Made by a program: the position numbers and the translations under genes. A stretch of 63,559 bases of DNA, taken from NCBI GenBank assembly GCA_030374805.1, contig JARGSG010000118.1, positions 1 through 63,559 of the forward strand, written 5' to 3'. The notes below the pieces were generated by a model. That model was not told the origin of the DNA and ran no database searches. It saw only the letters and a list, made by a program, of their open reading frames with translations. This document shows positions 39,867 to 49,692 of the stretch, piece after piece; within the stretch, counting starts at the first letter, position 1; every line of letters begins with the position of its first letter. This stretch comes from Gracilaria gracilis (Eukaryota; Rhodophyta; Florideophyceae; Gracilariales; Gracilariaceae).

Positions 39867-40370
39867 CAGCGCTCTACCACTGTAAAGGCGGTGAGCGCAC
39901 GTCGCCGCACGTGCGCCTCACGTGCGCCTCACGTGCCGCGCTTCACGTCACCCCCGCGCGTACGAGCCATCCCGCCTGGCCGCCGCGCGGTCGCTGCCCA
40001 CCTCGACGCTATCCACGCCGCAAAAGCCGTCCCCGTCCCCGTCCCCGCCCCCATCGTCGCCGCCCAAGCTACCAGCTGCCGCGCGGTCGCTGAGCGAAAC
40101 CCGCTGAAGAAGACCGAGCTCTGCCCCCAGTTCGCGCAGCAGCAGCCGTGCAAGTACGGGCGCAAGTGCCAATTTGCGCACGGGCGCCAAGAGTTGCGCC
40201 CCGTGCAGCTACATCCGCACTTCAAGACCAAGCTGCGGCGCAACTTCAAGAGCAGCGGCGCGTGTCGGTACGGCAGGCACTGCAGCTTCCTGCACGGGAA
40301 GCGCGACCCGCTTAGGAACGCGGTGCTGCGCGAGGATGTGCGCCGCGCGATGGTGCACGCGCTGGCGTGA
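39867..40370 (+). pseudogene. Degenerate CCCH zinc-finger paralogue
   Basis: The frame carries [20 protein letters not shown] with QFAH, a canonical first finger, and then a second finger in which the first cysteine is replaced by Arg ([12 protein letters not shown] where the intact gene has KRCRNF). The rest of that finger ([11 protein letters not shown]) is intact. The linker [18 protein letters not shown] matches the neighbour. No in-frame ATG precedes the fingers after the upstream stop near 39865. The GC-rich, Pro/Ala/Arg-rich N-terminus differs from the intact gene. It is either a pseudogene or the last exon of a spliced gene with a one-finger domain. Confidence 0.7.
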
Positions 40371-41308
40371 GGGGGCGGGCGGCTGGGCGCGGCGGCGCTT
40401 GATGCGACAGATTGTGAGTGTTGCTGCTCAAGTGAGGGCTCGGTGGATGGCTTGTGTGTGTCTCCGTTGGCGCAGTTTTGTTGGATTTTGCCGTTTTCAA
40501 AACGCTGATCACACCGTTCAAACATCAACTATTTGAAGCACACCGTTATATTTTTGCATGCGCCGAACATGTCATAAACAATTCTACACTCATTACATAA
40601 CGGTTCATCTGTGTTGTATGTTTCTTTTGATTGCATTGCTTTCAAGGCAACCTCCTCATGTTGCTGTAGCTGTCCATTTCATCGAATGCCCACATGGCTA
40701 CACGCGTTAACATGTACAGCAAAAGCTTTTGTTGTATACCATGTGGCTGCAAGTACAAGCTCACCACCTGTGGGCCACGCGTGGAACACATTGCGCCAAT
40801 ATACACAGTTGTTGACAGCAAACACAGCGGGACAGCTTAGATCATAGCAATCATTACGCCAACTTGTGTGCATTCGCTTCCAAATAGCTGTTGTTCATCC
40901 TCCTTGTGGTACACAGCAAGATCAGCGCTTTGTGCTCACTTGCCAACCAGCCAGCTGTTAGATACGCCTCCAAACGTTGTGTGGCCATCGTGTATACCCG
41001 TCGTTCACACTCTCTGGCCACTGGAACGTTTAGCGTAAGCGTGCTGACAGAACAGTTGTTGAGGAAGAAGCACCGTTCGGCTGGTGGAACGTAAAGCGCG
41101 TGCCACCAGCGAGAGCATGCGCTGTCTGCGGTGCGGCAAAACTGCAACGGCAGTTGGGGATGCAAGTTGCAGCAACGGAGAAGAAGAGATGTGAAGAGCG
41201 GAAAAGGTATGATGCAAACGCATGGAGCAACACTGAATGGAGTGCCGAATTGGACTGGATGTGGCAGCAGCAACCATCGCGGTGGCACTCGCATTGCAGA
41301 TCGGCGGC
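40371..41308. other. Intergenic region up to the Mutator-like element
   Basis: Several short open frames on both strands, none with recognisable domains. I see no gene. Confidence 0.45.
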
Positions 41309-41317
41309 TGTGTGTTG

Positions 41318-41497
41318 GGCCGTAGGCCGAAATACACGCCGTAATTTGCGTACAAAGTAGATTGAATGTAGACCAATAAACGTGCAGGGACTCACTTCGA
41401 TGGGCAATCCATGCGCCGTGGTACTCACTTCACACCCCCTTTTCATGGGGCCGTCAGGGCACATTTGCGGCCACCCAATCAGAGCTCCCCATTTCTT
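41318..41497 (+). repeat. Left terminal inverted repeat of the Mutator-like element
   Basis: Pairs with 47187-47371 in inverse orientation; small indels only. Confidence 0.88.
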
Positions 41498-41658
41498 TGT
41501 ACAGCCAATAATCCTACTTGGGTCAGTGCGAGCATATCTTCGACAAATACCTGCACGCCAAGTCATGGGCTGCAAAAAGCGCACCAAAATTCAAACCAAA
41601 ATCCCAAACCCACCGATATATTCGCATCCGCGGGCACCGTCTAAATCGCCACCGCCAC

Positions 41659-41752
41659 TGTGAGGAAGAACCTCTAGCCAGAGCCGTTTACTTCATGAGC
41701 TCGCTCATCTGGTGCTTATCTAGTGGAGTGTCTACTGTAAGGCTGATTGTCA
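41659..41752 (-). repeat. 3' LTR of the copia element
   Basis: 94 bp, six differences from 46125-46218. Very short for an LTR. Confidence 0.95.
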
Positions 41753-41756
41753 TTCA

Positions 41757-41821
41757 AAAAAATGTGAATTAGCAACGATGGATATGCTGATTGACAGTCC
41801 CCGGTGATGATTCACATTTTT
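41757..41821. repeat. Inverted repeat at the copia 3' end
   Basis: AAAAATGTGAAT (41757-41768) pairs with ATTCACATTTTT (41810-41821). The loop holds the pol stop codon and an 11-nt match to the LTR end (GCTGATTGACA, 41786-41796). Confidence 0.75.
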
Positions 41822-44800
41822 GGGGAGCGGGGGTAATATTCAAACGGTTACGAAGTTCGATGAATCGGTCTCTGTGCAGTGGCTTTGTAAATATGTCGGC
41901 TAACATGTTTTCTGTTGAAACTCGTTGTACGTTGACGGAACCTTGGGCGATATGGTGTTGGAGGTAGTGGTTGCGGATTTCGATATATTTTTTACGCTTT
42001 GTCGGTGATTGATTTGATGCGACAAGTATTGCGGATTGGTTGTCGATAAATTGCAGTGTTGAGTAGAGGTCTGTCTTTTTGGTTGCATGGAGAAGATTCC
42101 GAAGCCATTTGGTGTGTCTTGTGGCATTTCTGGCTGCGCTATATTTCGCTTCGGTCGTGGATAGCGCGACAACATTTTGTTTGCTCGATTCCCAAGATAC
42201 GGGTGTGTGACCCACAAGGTGAACCTTTCCAGAAACGGATTTTCTATCTTTCGCGTTTGCAAAATCGGCATCGCTATGGGCGCTAAGAAGATGCTTAGGT
42301 CTCTGTGGAGGGGGTGAGTAGAGGAGTCCGTGCGTGCGTGTTTTTTTAGGTATCTGAGAAGGGTTTTCATGGCTTGCCAGTGATGACGTTGAGGTGCATT
42401 CATGTGCTGGGAAAGCCTATTCGTTGCGTACATGATGTCGGGCCGGGTACTATCGGTTATGTACCGTATTTCTCCCAGAATGCTGCGGTAGTTTGTTGCT
42501 TCCATTGAATTTAATGGTTCTGGATCTGGCTGCTGATCAAGATGTTTCAAATTGGAGTACGGCGTAAGCGTTGGGTTGCTGTTTTCCATAATTTTTTCTT
42601 CGAGTAGTGCGTCTATGGTATCTGGTTGTGACAGATGTATTTGCCCTGATTTTGTTCTGCGTACTGTCCAGTTCAGGAAACGTGAGGGAGCGCCTAGTCG
42701 TTTCACCTTGTATTTCTTCAGCAGTTGGGTGTGGAGTTCGTCTATTAGTTTTTGGGAGGAGGCCAGTACTAAGAAGTCGTCGATGGTGGTGCTTATGATT
42801 GTGATTTCTTTTGGTGTTTGTTTTGTGTATAGGCAGGGATCGTGTTCAGAGGGTATGAAGTTGAGGTTTGAAAGAAATTTCTGTAGGCCGTGGTTGTAGT
42901 AATAAGCGGCTGGAGGAGAGCCATACACGTTGCCTTTGAGCAGTCCGTATTTGCTGTCATGTGATGCCGTGCCATCGAATTTGGGCATTTGTTTCACGTA
43001 GACTGGTTTATCGTTCTGGTATGATTCATGTAGGTACGCTGACTTGATGTCAAAATGTTCGAGTGGGAGCTGGTAGATTGCATGGAGTGCCAGTAGTAGT
43101 CGCTGTGTTGTTCGGTCTGCTGTGTATGTCGTTCGGTGTTTGGGGTTGTAGTGTATTCCTGGCTTATAAGGTCGCCGCGTAGGTTACAGCGGGCTTTGCG
43201 CTGTGTGATGTTTCCTTCTGCGCAGCGCTTGTAGCGGTATATCATCATTAACGGGATGATGGCCTCTGGTGACGGAAGCACATTGCGAGGTAGCCACTGC
43301 ATGCTGTTATGTTGATCGATGTTGTTCAGTTCGGCGTCGTGTGCCGCTTGCCATTGTGTGGCGTCGGGATACTTTCGTGCCTGTTGTATGTTGGCTGGTG
43401 GTGGTGTGTCTATCTTTATCTGGGTGGGAATAGTACGATTGTTTGTTGCCTTTGTTTTGAACGCGTGTGTTGTCGTGACCGTGGGGTCTGTTTTCTTGTG
43501 GTACGGATGGAAGTCTTGTGTTCGAACTTGATGATATTCCTTGGTGTTGACGTTGAGTACTGTGATATGGGTGAGGGAGGTTGCGTACATGTAGCGTACC
43601 GTTTGCGCACGGGGTTCTAATTTCTTTTTTGGTGAATAGACTGGTATTGTCCCAACTTGTCCAAATGTATAGAGGCTTTTTATTGTGGGCTTGGTACCGT
43701 ACCACAGATGGTAAGGGGAGGTGTTGATGGCGTTGTGATGCATCAAGTTATACTTGAACACTGTATCTCGCGCTGCATCCTCCCAATATTGGTCTGGAAG
43801 TTTTGCTGCTTTGAGGAGTGCTCTCGCTGATTCCATTACTATTCTGTTGAATCTTTCGGCGATGGAGTTTTCCTGGGGTTGGTGCGGGGTTCGGAGATGA
43901 TGTTGTACGCGGTGTGTATCATAGATTTGCTTTATACGAGTAGATGTGTATTCTTTGGCGTTATCGCTCCTGAAGTGAGATAGAGGGTGTCTCATGTTTG
44001 TATGTATGTGGTGTAGCGTTTGGTCGATGTGGGTGGGAATTTTTTTGCGGTCCTTGATGAAATGGGCGTATGCGAAGCGGCTGGTTGCACATATAAGTAT
44101 CAGAATGTGGTTGTTTCCGTGTGTGGAGGTTGGTTTCACGGGGCCACAGGTGTCTGAGCTTATATATGCTTCTGTTGGGTAATGATGTTCGGTTGGGTGG
44201 TGTGGGGCGGGGTGGAGCTTGGCTTCGTTACAGGCTGAGCAGGTTATTTTGGTGTTCCACGGTAGAGTGATGGGCATTATTGGGATGAGTCTTTGGTTTG
44301 CTGTCCTGGCCAGTTTGCTTGGGTTCGCATGGTTCATTCTAAGGTGCAAGTCGTGCATTTGAAGTTGCATGTTTGAGAGGCGTGGTGCTTGTTTGGGATT
44401 GTGTATTTCTTGAATGGGGGAGGGTTTAGTGTCTGGTTTTGTGCGATTGAGTGGTAGCGGCATGGTTGGGTGTGTGGATGTTTTCTTGGTGTTGCTGTTT
44501 GTGGGTACTCGTGCGCTTTTTGGTCGGGATGTGTTTTTACGTGGGATTGTTCTTGATGTGTGTGCATAGGTGGGTTTTATGATGGAGGCTTTCAATTCGT
44601 ACTGATTGCCTGTCCACGGAGCTGTTGCTATAGTGGCCGGGGGATATTTTCTTGTGTCGATGATGGTGCCTTTTTTGGCGGTCAATGTGACCAGACCGTA
44701 TCGGGTGGCTAGGTCATTTACGGATAGTAGGTTATGCTTGAGGTTGGCGTTGGCCACTGCGTGACTTTGCACAGTGGTGCTACTCCGTTTGGGTTTGATT

Positions 44801-45897
44801 GTTATTGTTCCATGGTGGGAGCACTTGCTCAGCTGTTTGGTAGCGGTGGTAGTCATGGTGGGATTGGTTAGGGGTTGCATGGGAGGTGTTGGTCGTGTGA
44901 GATTTGGGGGATGTGCTCCGCTGTCGAGCATGAACGTACCCGTGACTTCTGTGCCTATTTCCGATGTGACGTCGACTGGGGGTTGAGGAGGCGGGTTTTG
45001 TTGTGCAGGGAAGTTTGGAGGGAAGCCTGGAGGGGGTGGAAGCTGAGGGTGATACTGAGGGTAGGGCCATGCGAGAGCGTAGTTGGCTTGTGGCGCTTGT
45101 TGTCTGTTTCTGGGGTGGCGGCTGTCCCTGCATTCGGCGTCGGAGTGTTAAGGTTTGATTCCAAGTGAAACGTGGAATTGGCACGGTTTGCCCGAGAACA
45201 CACGGCGTGAGCGTTGGTTGTAATACTGACTGCTGTAGTTGGGCGTTTGGCGTACTGGGCCATAGTCCCCGGTGAAGCTGGGAGGTTGTGACGCTGTATG
45301 TGTCGATCTGGTTACGGTTTGAGTGAATGTGTAGAGTTCTTTGAATTTCCTCGTGAAGTCCTTGATGTCTGTAGGTTTGTGGGCTAGGAATTGGAATACG
45401 ATGTTGGACAACGCTGCATTTCGCTTTAATCCTTCGATGAGAAATTCAACTGTTGTGGCTTCGTCGGCTATATTGGGATACTTTGCGGCACGCATGCGTT
45501 GGCGGACCTCCTTGTGTTGTTTGATGTAGTCTGTAATATTGTTGTCGTCCGTGAACTGGATGCTTTCGGCCTCCGTTTTTAGAAACTGATGATCCTTCTT
45601 CGTAGACTGGTTGATGTGGGCTAATACATGGGGTGTGGGATCGTCATCCGGTACAAATATTTGTCCAAGTATATCTGGTGGGACACTACCGAATATTGCT
45701 GTGGTCAACTTTGTCTTCTTCTGTGTATAGTCTTTTAGCTGAGCTGGGTCGATTGGGATTGTTGGATTGGACATGAGATGGTCTCTTGCTTCTAGTGTGT
45801 CCGCATGGTTCTTGATAGCGAAGTACCAGAAGGAATAATTGGCTGGGTGTAGTTTGGGGAGGGTAGGATAGCTTGAGGAAGCTTGCGTTGTATCCAT
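41769..45897 (-). pseudogene. Copia Gag-Pol polyprotein gene, inactivated
   Basis: Gag starts at the ATG at 45897 (MDTTQASSS). An in-frame TAA at 45148-45150 falls inside the zinc-knuckle region (between CQFH and HSDAEC). The same frame then continues through a protease motif MLDSGAH (about 44930) and integrase, with a CSACNEAKLHP zinc site, a catalytic Asp in SSDTCGPV, Asp in FRSDNAKEY and Glu in NSIAERFNR. A frameshift near 43.17 kb leads into reverse transcriptase, whose active site reads TIDDFLVLAS in place of the usual YVDD. A second frameshift near 42.25 kb leads into RNase H with STTEAKYSAARNA and ADIFTKPL. The stop at 41769 ends the frame. Confidence 0.93.
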
Positions 45898-46112
45898 GAT
45901 GTGATGTTTGTGTTGAGTGGTGTCTTGTGGGATATGTGTGTCTTCTGATGATGTGATGGCGTTGTTGTATAGATGTCTTGTGAGTTCGTCTGTCTCACGG
46001 GTGAGGTCTCGCCGGAGGCGGCGTGTGAGGCGGTTGTAGGTGTCCGTCTTGAAGTGGTTGTCGAAGAGTGGCGGTGTCGGTGAGGTGATCGAGTGTCGTG
46101 CGCAGGTGCGTG

Positions 46113-46124
46113 TGGCCCATAACC
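46113..46124 (-). promoter_or_regulatory. Copia primer-binding site (initiator tRNA anticodon region)
   Basis: On the plus strand the 11 nt touching the LTR read GGCCCATAACC, identical to the conserved anticodon-loop region of eukaryotic initiator tRNA-Met; in element sense GGTTATGGGCC. Drosophila copia is primed by a 5' half of this tRNA, and the sequence implies the same mechanism here. Confidence 0.8.
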
Positions 46125-46218
46125 TGTGAGGAAGAGCCTCTAACCAGAGCCGTTAACTTCGTGAGCTCGCTCATCTGGTGCTTATCTAGTGGAGTGTCTA
46201 CTGTAACGCTGATTGACA
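46125..46218 (-). repeat. 5' LTR of the copia element
   Basis: 94 bp, TG...CA. The target duplication GCCAC follows directly. Confidence 0.95.
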
Positions 46219-46223
46219 GCCAC

Positions 46224-47186
46224 CATCGTCCCCGTCTGCACCGCCGCTACCTCCGCCCCCTCGCCCGCCACCGTCACCTCCGCTGCTTCCCCCCACCACC
46301 GCCACCTCCGTTGCCTCCCCCATTACGGCCACCTCCGTTACCACCGCAGCTGCCTTCGTTTGTGCCATCTCCGCGGTCTCTGCCATACCCGTCATCCTCA
46401 CCGTCGCCACCGCCGTCTCCGCCGCTACCACCACCGCCGCCGCCTACCGAACTTCCGCCACCTCGCTGGCCGCCGCAGCTTTGGTCGTCTCCACCACTTC
46501 TACTGCCTTTGCAACCTCTCTTTCTTCCGCCGTCGCTGTAGCACCGACTCCGCCGTCGATACAGCAGCGCTACCGTCGCCGCCGCTTCCGCCACCGCCTC
46601 CGCCGCCAACATTGCTTGTACTGCCGCCCCTACGCAGTATATCGGTTGTGTCTGCCGTGGAATGGACACCCGCCTGGCGCCCGGGAATTCCACATGCTAG
46701 TAAACGATTGCAACGCCAGTGGTAACTAAGTGTTATTACTCGCCGTAGCTTTGGACGATGTCTATTTCTTAGGTAGTTATAAATGTAGAATTAGAGTACA
46801 AGTTTACATACACATATGCGTAGACGTTACATATTGTTTGCAGTGTTGTTATGCAACGCATGTAACCGTAACAACAGCGCCATAAACAATAAACATACTC
46901 ATTAGTAAAAATTTTACTAAACAATATTACTAAGCAAATGCGGCACAAACGCACAAGGCGGAAAAGCGACAGAGACTGAGTCGCGGGGTATACAGACGGG
47001 AGATGGGAAGAGGGGGATAAAAAGCGACCAGCGACAAACGCGAAATATAGAAGGCCTAAGGTGAGCTCACAGAGGCCAGGAAGGTCTCCAAGAAACAGTA
47101 GCGGCGAAAGAAGGTGCTTGAGGAGGGCAATGAAGGTGGCCTGAACAGCGAGACCAACGGAGACGGAAGAAGTGACCGTGTGGTGG
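46224..47186. other. Interior of the Mutator-like element, right part
   Basis: 46224-46720 is a CCN/CCACCG-type low-complexity stretch. All frames through it give Pro-, Gly- or Arg-rich peptides, so none is trusted. The remainder to 47186 is AT-richer without a recognisable gene. It could be captured host DNA as in Pack-MULEs. Confidence 0.5.
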
Positions 47187-47371
47187 AATGGAAATGGAGA
47201 GCTCTGATTGGGTGGCCGCAAATGTGCCTTGGCCCCCTGAAAAGGGGGTGCGAAGTGAGTAGCTCTACCACGGCGCATGGATTGCTCATCGAAGTGAATC
47301 CCTGCGCGTTTATTGGTCTACATTAAATCTACTTTGTACGCCAACTACGTCGTGTATTTTTGCCTGCGGCC
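47187..47371 (-). repeat. Right terminal inverted repeat of the Mutator-like element
   Basis: Inverse partner of 41318-41497, followed by the 9-bp target duplication at 47372-47380. Confidence 0.88.
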
Positions 47372-47380
47372 TGTGTGTTG

Positions 47381-47842
47381 TCCTCCACCATCAACAATAG
47401 TGAAACGACGCACACGTGCACGCAGTAACCACGCGCACACGTGTGGGACTGGCGGGCGGCGAAAGCGCGCAATTGGAATTTTTGTTTGTCGAGCGTACTG
47501 TGGGGTGCCCTAAAATGTTGAAGAGTTCCAAAGACCCAGTTTGAAAAGGTACTCCCTTGCCCCGAGACCTTTAGATAATGTGTACAAAGCTGGCTCTGGC
47601 TCTTCGTTCCGCAGTTCAGAAAGCAGATTGGTGAATCAACGACGTAAGAAAGTATCACAATCAAAGCAAGACGTGTTGGATGATGGACGTCAAAACGCTA
47701 AAAACTGTCCTGAAGTTAAACGATTCTGGACGCAATTATTTTATTTGTTTCAGCGCAGGCAATAATATTTTGCTTGCAATGGCTGTCAAAATCTCTTATT
47801 CCCGCAATCCAACTTTTTCCAGACCTACCTTTGCCACAGAAT
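47381..47842. other. Intergenic region between the Mutator-like element and a decayed gene
   Basis: No supported feature. Confidence 0.4.
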
Positions 47843-48365
47843 CTACGTGAGAGGTGAAAACCTTTGGGTTTGTAATTTTCTTCCTCTCTCCCAACAAAGA
47901 AACCAACGCAATAAACTTGTCGTAGCGTTTTTCCCGTAACTATGCGCGCTTTTTTTGAAACCGCTTGCGTGCTTTCCGTTCTTTATACGCGTTGCAACGT
48001 CTTTCACAAGCATGAACAACTCTCTGTCTCTCTGTTTTTCACGCTCCTCTTTTTGTTGTGCCTTTTGTTGCTTTTGCAAATGAATCGCACTTCTAAAGGT
48101 GGCATCACCTGGAAAAGAGGTATCCGAAAACCCGAATTTTGTGAGTTTGGCCTCTTTCAGTTGTCCAAGCATGACGTGTGACGCTTTTCATCCAGTATGG
48201 GTATAATGTCCTCAACAGATGCAACCCTTGAAGGATCGGACAAGCTGTAGGGACGAGCTTGTGAAAACAAGCGATACTCATCCAGTCGAACGATTCTGGT
48301 AGCACGAAATCCAGCATTACTTTTCTCGGTCGTAAACCTGTCTTCATACTATGGTATAACAGCAG
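47843..48365 (-). pseudogene. Decayed coding sequence of unknown function
   Basis: Minus-strand coding remnant. A frame from about 48360 reads FTTEKSNAGFRATRIVRLDE and continues to VEDIIPILDEKRH. After a one-base shift near 48.17 kb it goes on with LGQLKEAKLTKFGFSDTSFP, then a charged coiled coil (LQKQQKAQQKEEREKQRDRE) and a basic C-terminus ending at 47843. Composition is protein-like on both sides of the shift. Upstream the frame meets a stop near 48.36 kb. I do not recognise a family. Confidence 0.45.
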
Positions 48366-48540
48366 CACCTGTACCCAATTGGGTAGTTCGTGTGAACGTG
48401 GGGCTAGGAAGCGCGCGAGAGCTCGACCTAGAATGCGGGATAGATGACACCGATTAGTATGTGGCAGCACCGACCACTGAAGGCGCAAGGTTCTTGGCTG
48501 GCTAGCCGTATCTGTTAGGTAGATCCAGAGTACGTCGCAC

Positions 48541-49637
48541 GGCGAGATAGTAAAGCCTGAAAGGATCTAGCTAATCCATTAGGCTGACTGTAGAAACCGA
48601 GTGGTCTTAGAGTTAGCCAGGATGTGCTTGACTTTACAATCCAGTGGGGAGGGAGCGCCACACTCACCTTAAGGGTGAGTGGGGCTCAACCTACAACGTG
48701 GTGCCCACTTATACCACATTGAGGTGCCACCCTAGTGGTGCGCCTCACTAAAATATCTACCTATTTTAGTAATTATATTAGCTATCCTATATGGTTATTT
48801 GTACAGTTAGATTTCTGATTAGCAACCCACGTGGCACGCTCCTCCACGGTACTCAACCACCAATTGGGCACTTCCCACTGTACTACAGACCCCCTTGCTA
48901 TCTGCAGACACGACCCGGGGCTGCCAAGCGAGCGGCTTTCCAAATGGTTGCTATTAGTCCATTGGTAGGTTCACGCATTGGTTTTACGCCGCTTCCTATT
49001 TGGTAGACGCGCTTCGTATGCAGGCATCGCTCGCTGAGCTCCCGCTCGCCCTCTAACTGGTTGCTCCTCAACCCGTCCCAGGCGTGGGTTTCCATCTCCG
49101 TAGAGCGCGTGACCAATTGGTTTGCCGGTGTGCCCTGCCCTGCTCCATTACGTTTCTGTGCCTATCGGTTATCGGCTAGACCGTTCGGCCTCTCCACTGT
49201 GAAGAACGACCCTTGCCTCCATTTGGTTTGTAGTCTGCTCACCGCGCGGTTTCCCGAGTGGTCTCAGACACGCCATTCCCCTCTTGGTGTCGGGGCGGTG
49301 TAGAAAACCGAATCGGTGTGACTCATCTCGAGGTCTGTGGCCAATTCGGATCCCAGCCCCATCGTGATACCGTCGACTATTGGCTTGCATCCTTTCGGGC
49401 GGATATAATGTACCTCCCGGTAGGCCGTTCGTATTAACTCCGACAGGCCACGAAATCCAGCTGGACAGAGTGAGTATCGTAGATGCTCCAATCTCTGGCT
49501 GAGCGTTGCCCCTTAATCCTGTCGGTGTGGCACATCTCGTTCCCGAGTAGTGCCATCTCGGTCACCAACGGTACGCGGAACCGTCCTCCAGATAGGTCGC
49601 AGTAGAGCTATAAAGCGAAGTGGTTACCTCTGGTACA
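48541..49637 (-). repeat. 3' LTR-like segment of gypsy C
   Basis: In element sense it starts TGTACCAGAGG right after the polypurine tract. It contains a TATA-like ATATAATG (about 49403), many CCAATTGG-like words, and a perfect 8-bp hairpin at 48661-48681 (CACTCACC/GGTGAGTG). The left end is uncertain. Confidence 0.55.
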
Positions 49638-49650
49638 GCCCCCCTTTTCT
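49638..49650 (-). promoter_or_regulatory. Polypurine tract of gypsy C
   Basis: In element sense AGAAAAGGGGGGC, followed directly by TGTACC, the presumed LTR start. Confidence 0.7.
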
Positions 49651-49692
49651 ACCCTGAATGGTTTCCTGGATCGCCTCCTGGTTTATACCAAT

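Larger units (their letters stand above)
41659..46218 (-). mobile_element. Ty1/copia element, decayed, inserted in the Mutator-like element
   Basis: 4560 bp with 94-bp LTRs having TG...CA ends and a 5-bp target duplication GCCAC (41654-41658 and 46219-46223). Gene order gag-protease-integrase-RT-RNase H is that of copia. The two LTRs differ at 6 of 94 positions, and the coding region carries one stop and at least two frameshifts, so the insertion is older than gypsy B. Confidence 0.96.
41318..47371. mobile_element. Mutator-like element (non-autonomous), interrupted by a copia element
   Basis: Inverted repeats of about 180 bp at 41318-41497 and 47187-47371 begin GGCCGYAGGC and include blocks such as GCGTACAAAGTAGATT and CACATTTGCGGCCACCCAAT. 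They are nearly 90% identical by eye. Immediately outside both ends is the same 9-mer, TGTGTGTTG (41309-41317 and 47372-47380). Long inverted ends with a 9-bp target duplication are the signature of the Mutator superfamily. Without the inner copia insertion the element is about 1.5 kb and encodes no transposase that I can see. Its interior is a CCN-rich sequence, possibly captured DNA. Confidence 0.82.

Noticed and set aside
46198..46725. Gly-rich or Pro-rich proteins in the CCN array
   Set aside because: All frames are open because of the simple-sequence composition.
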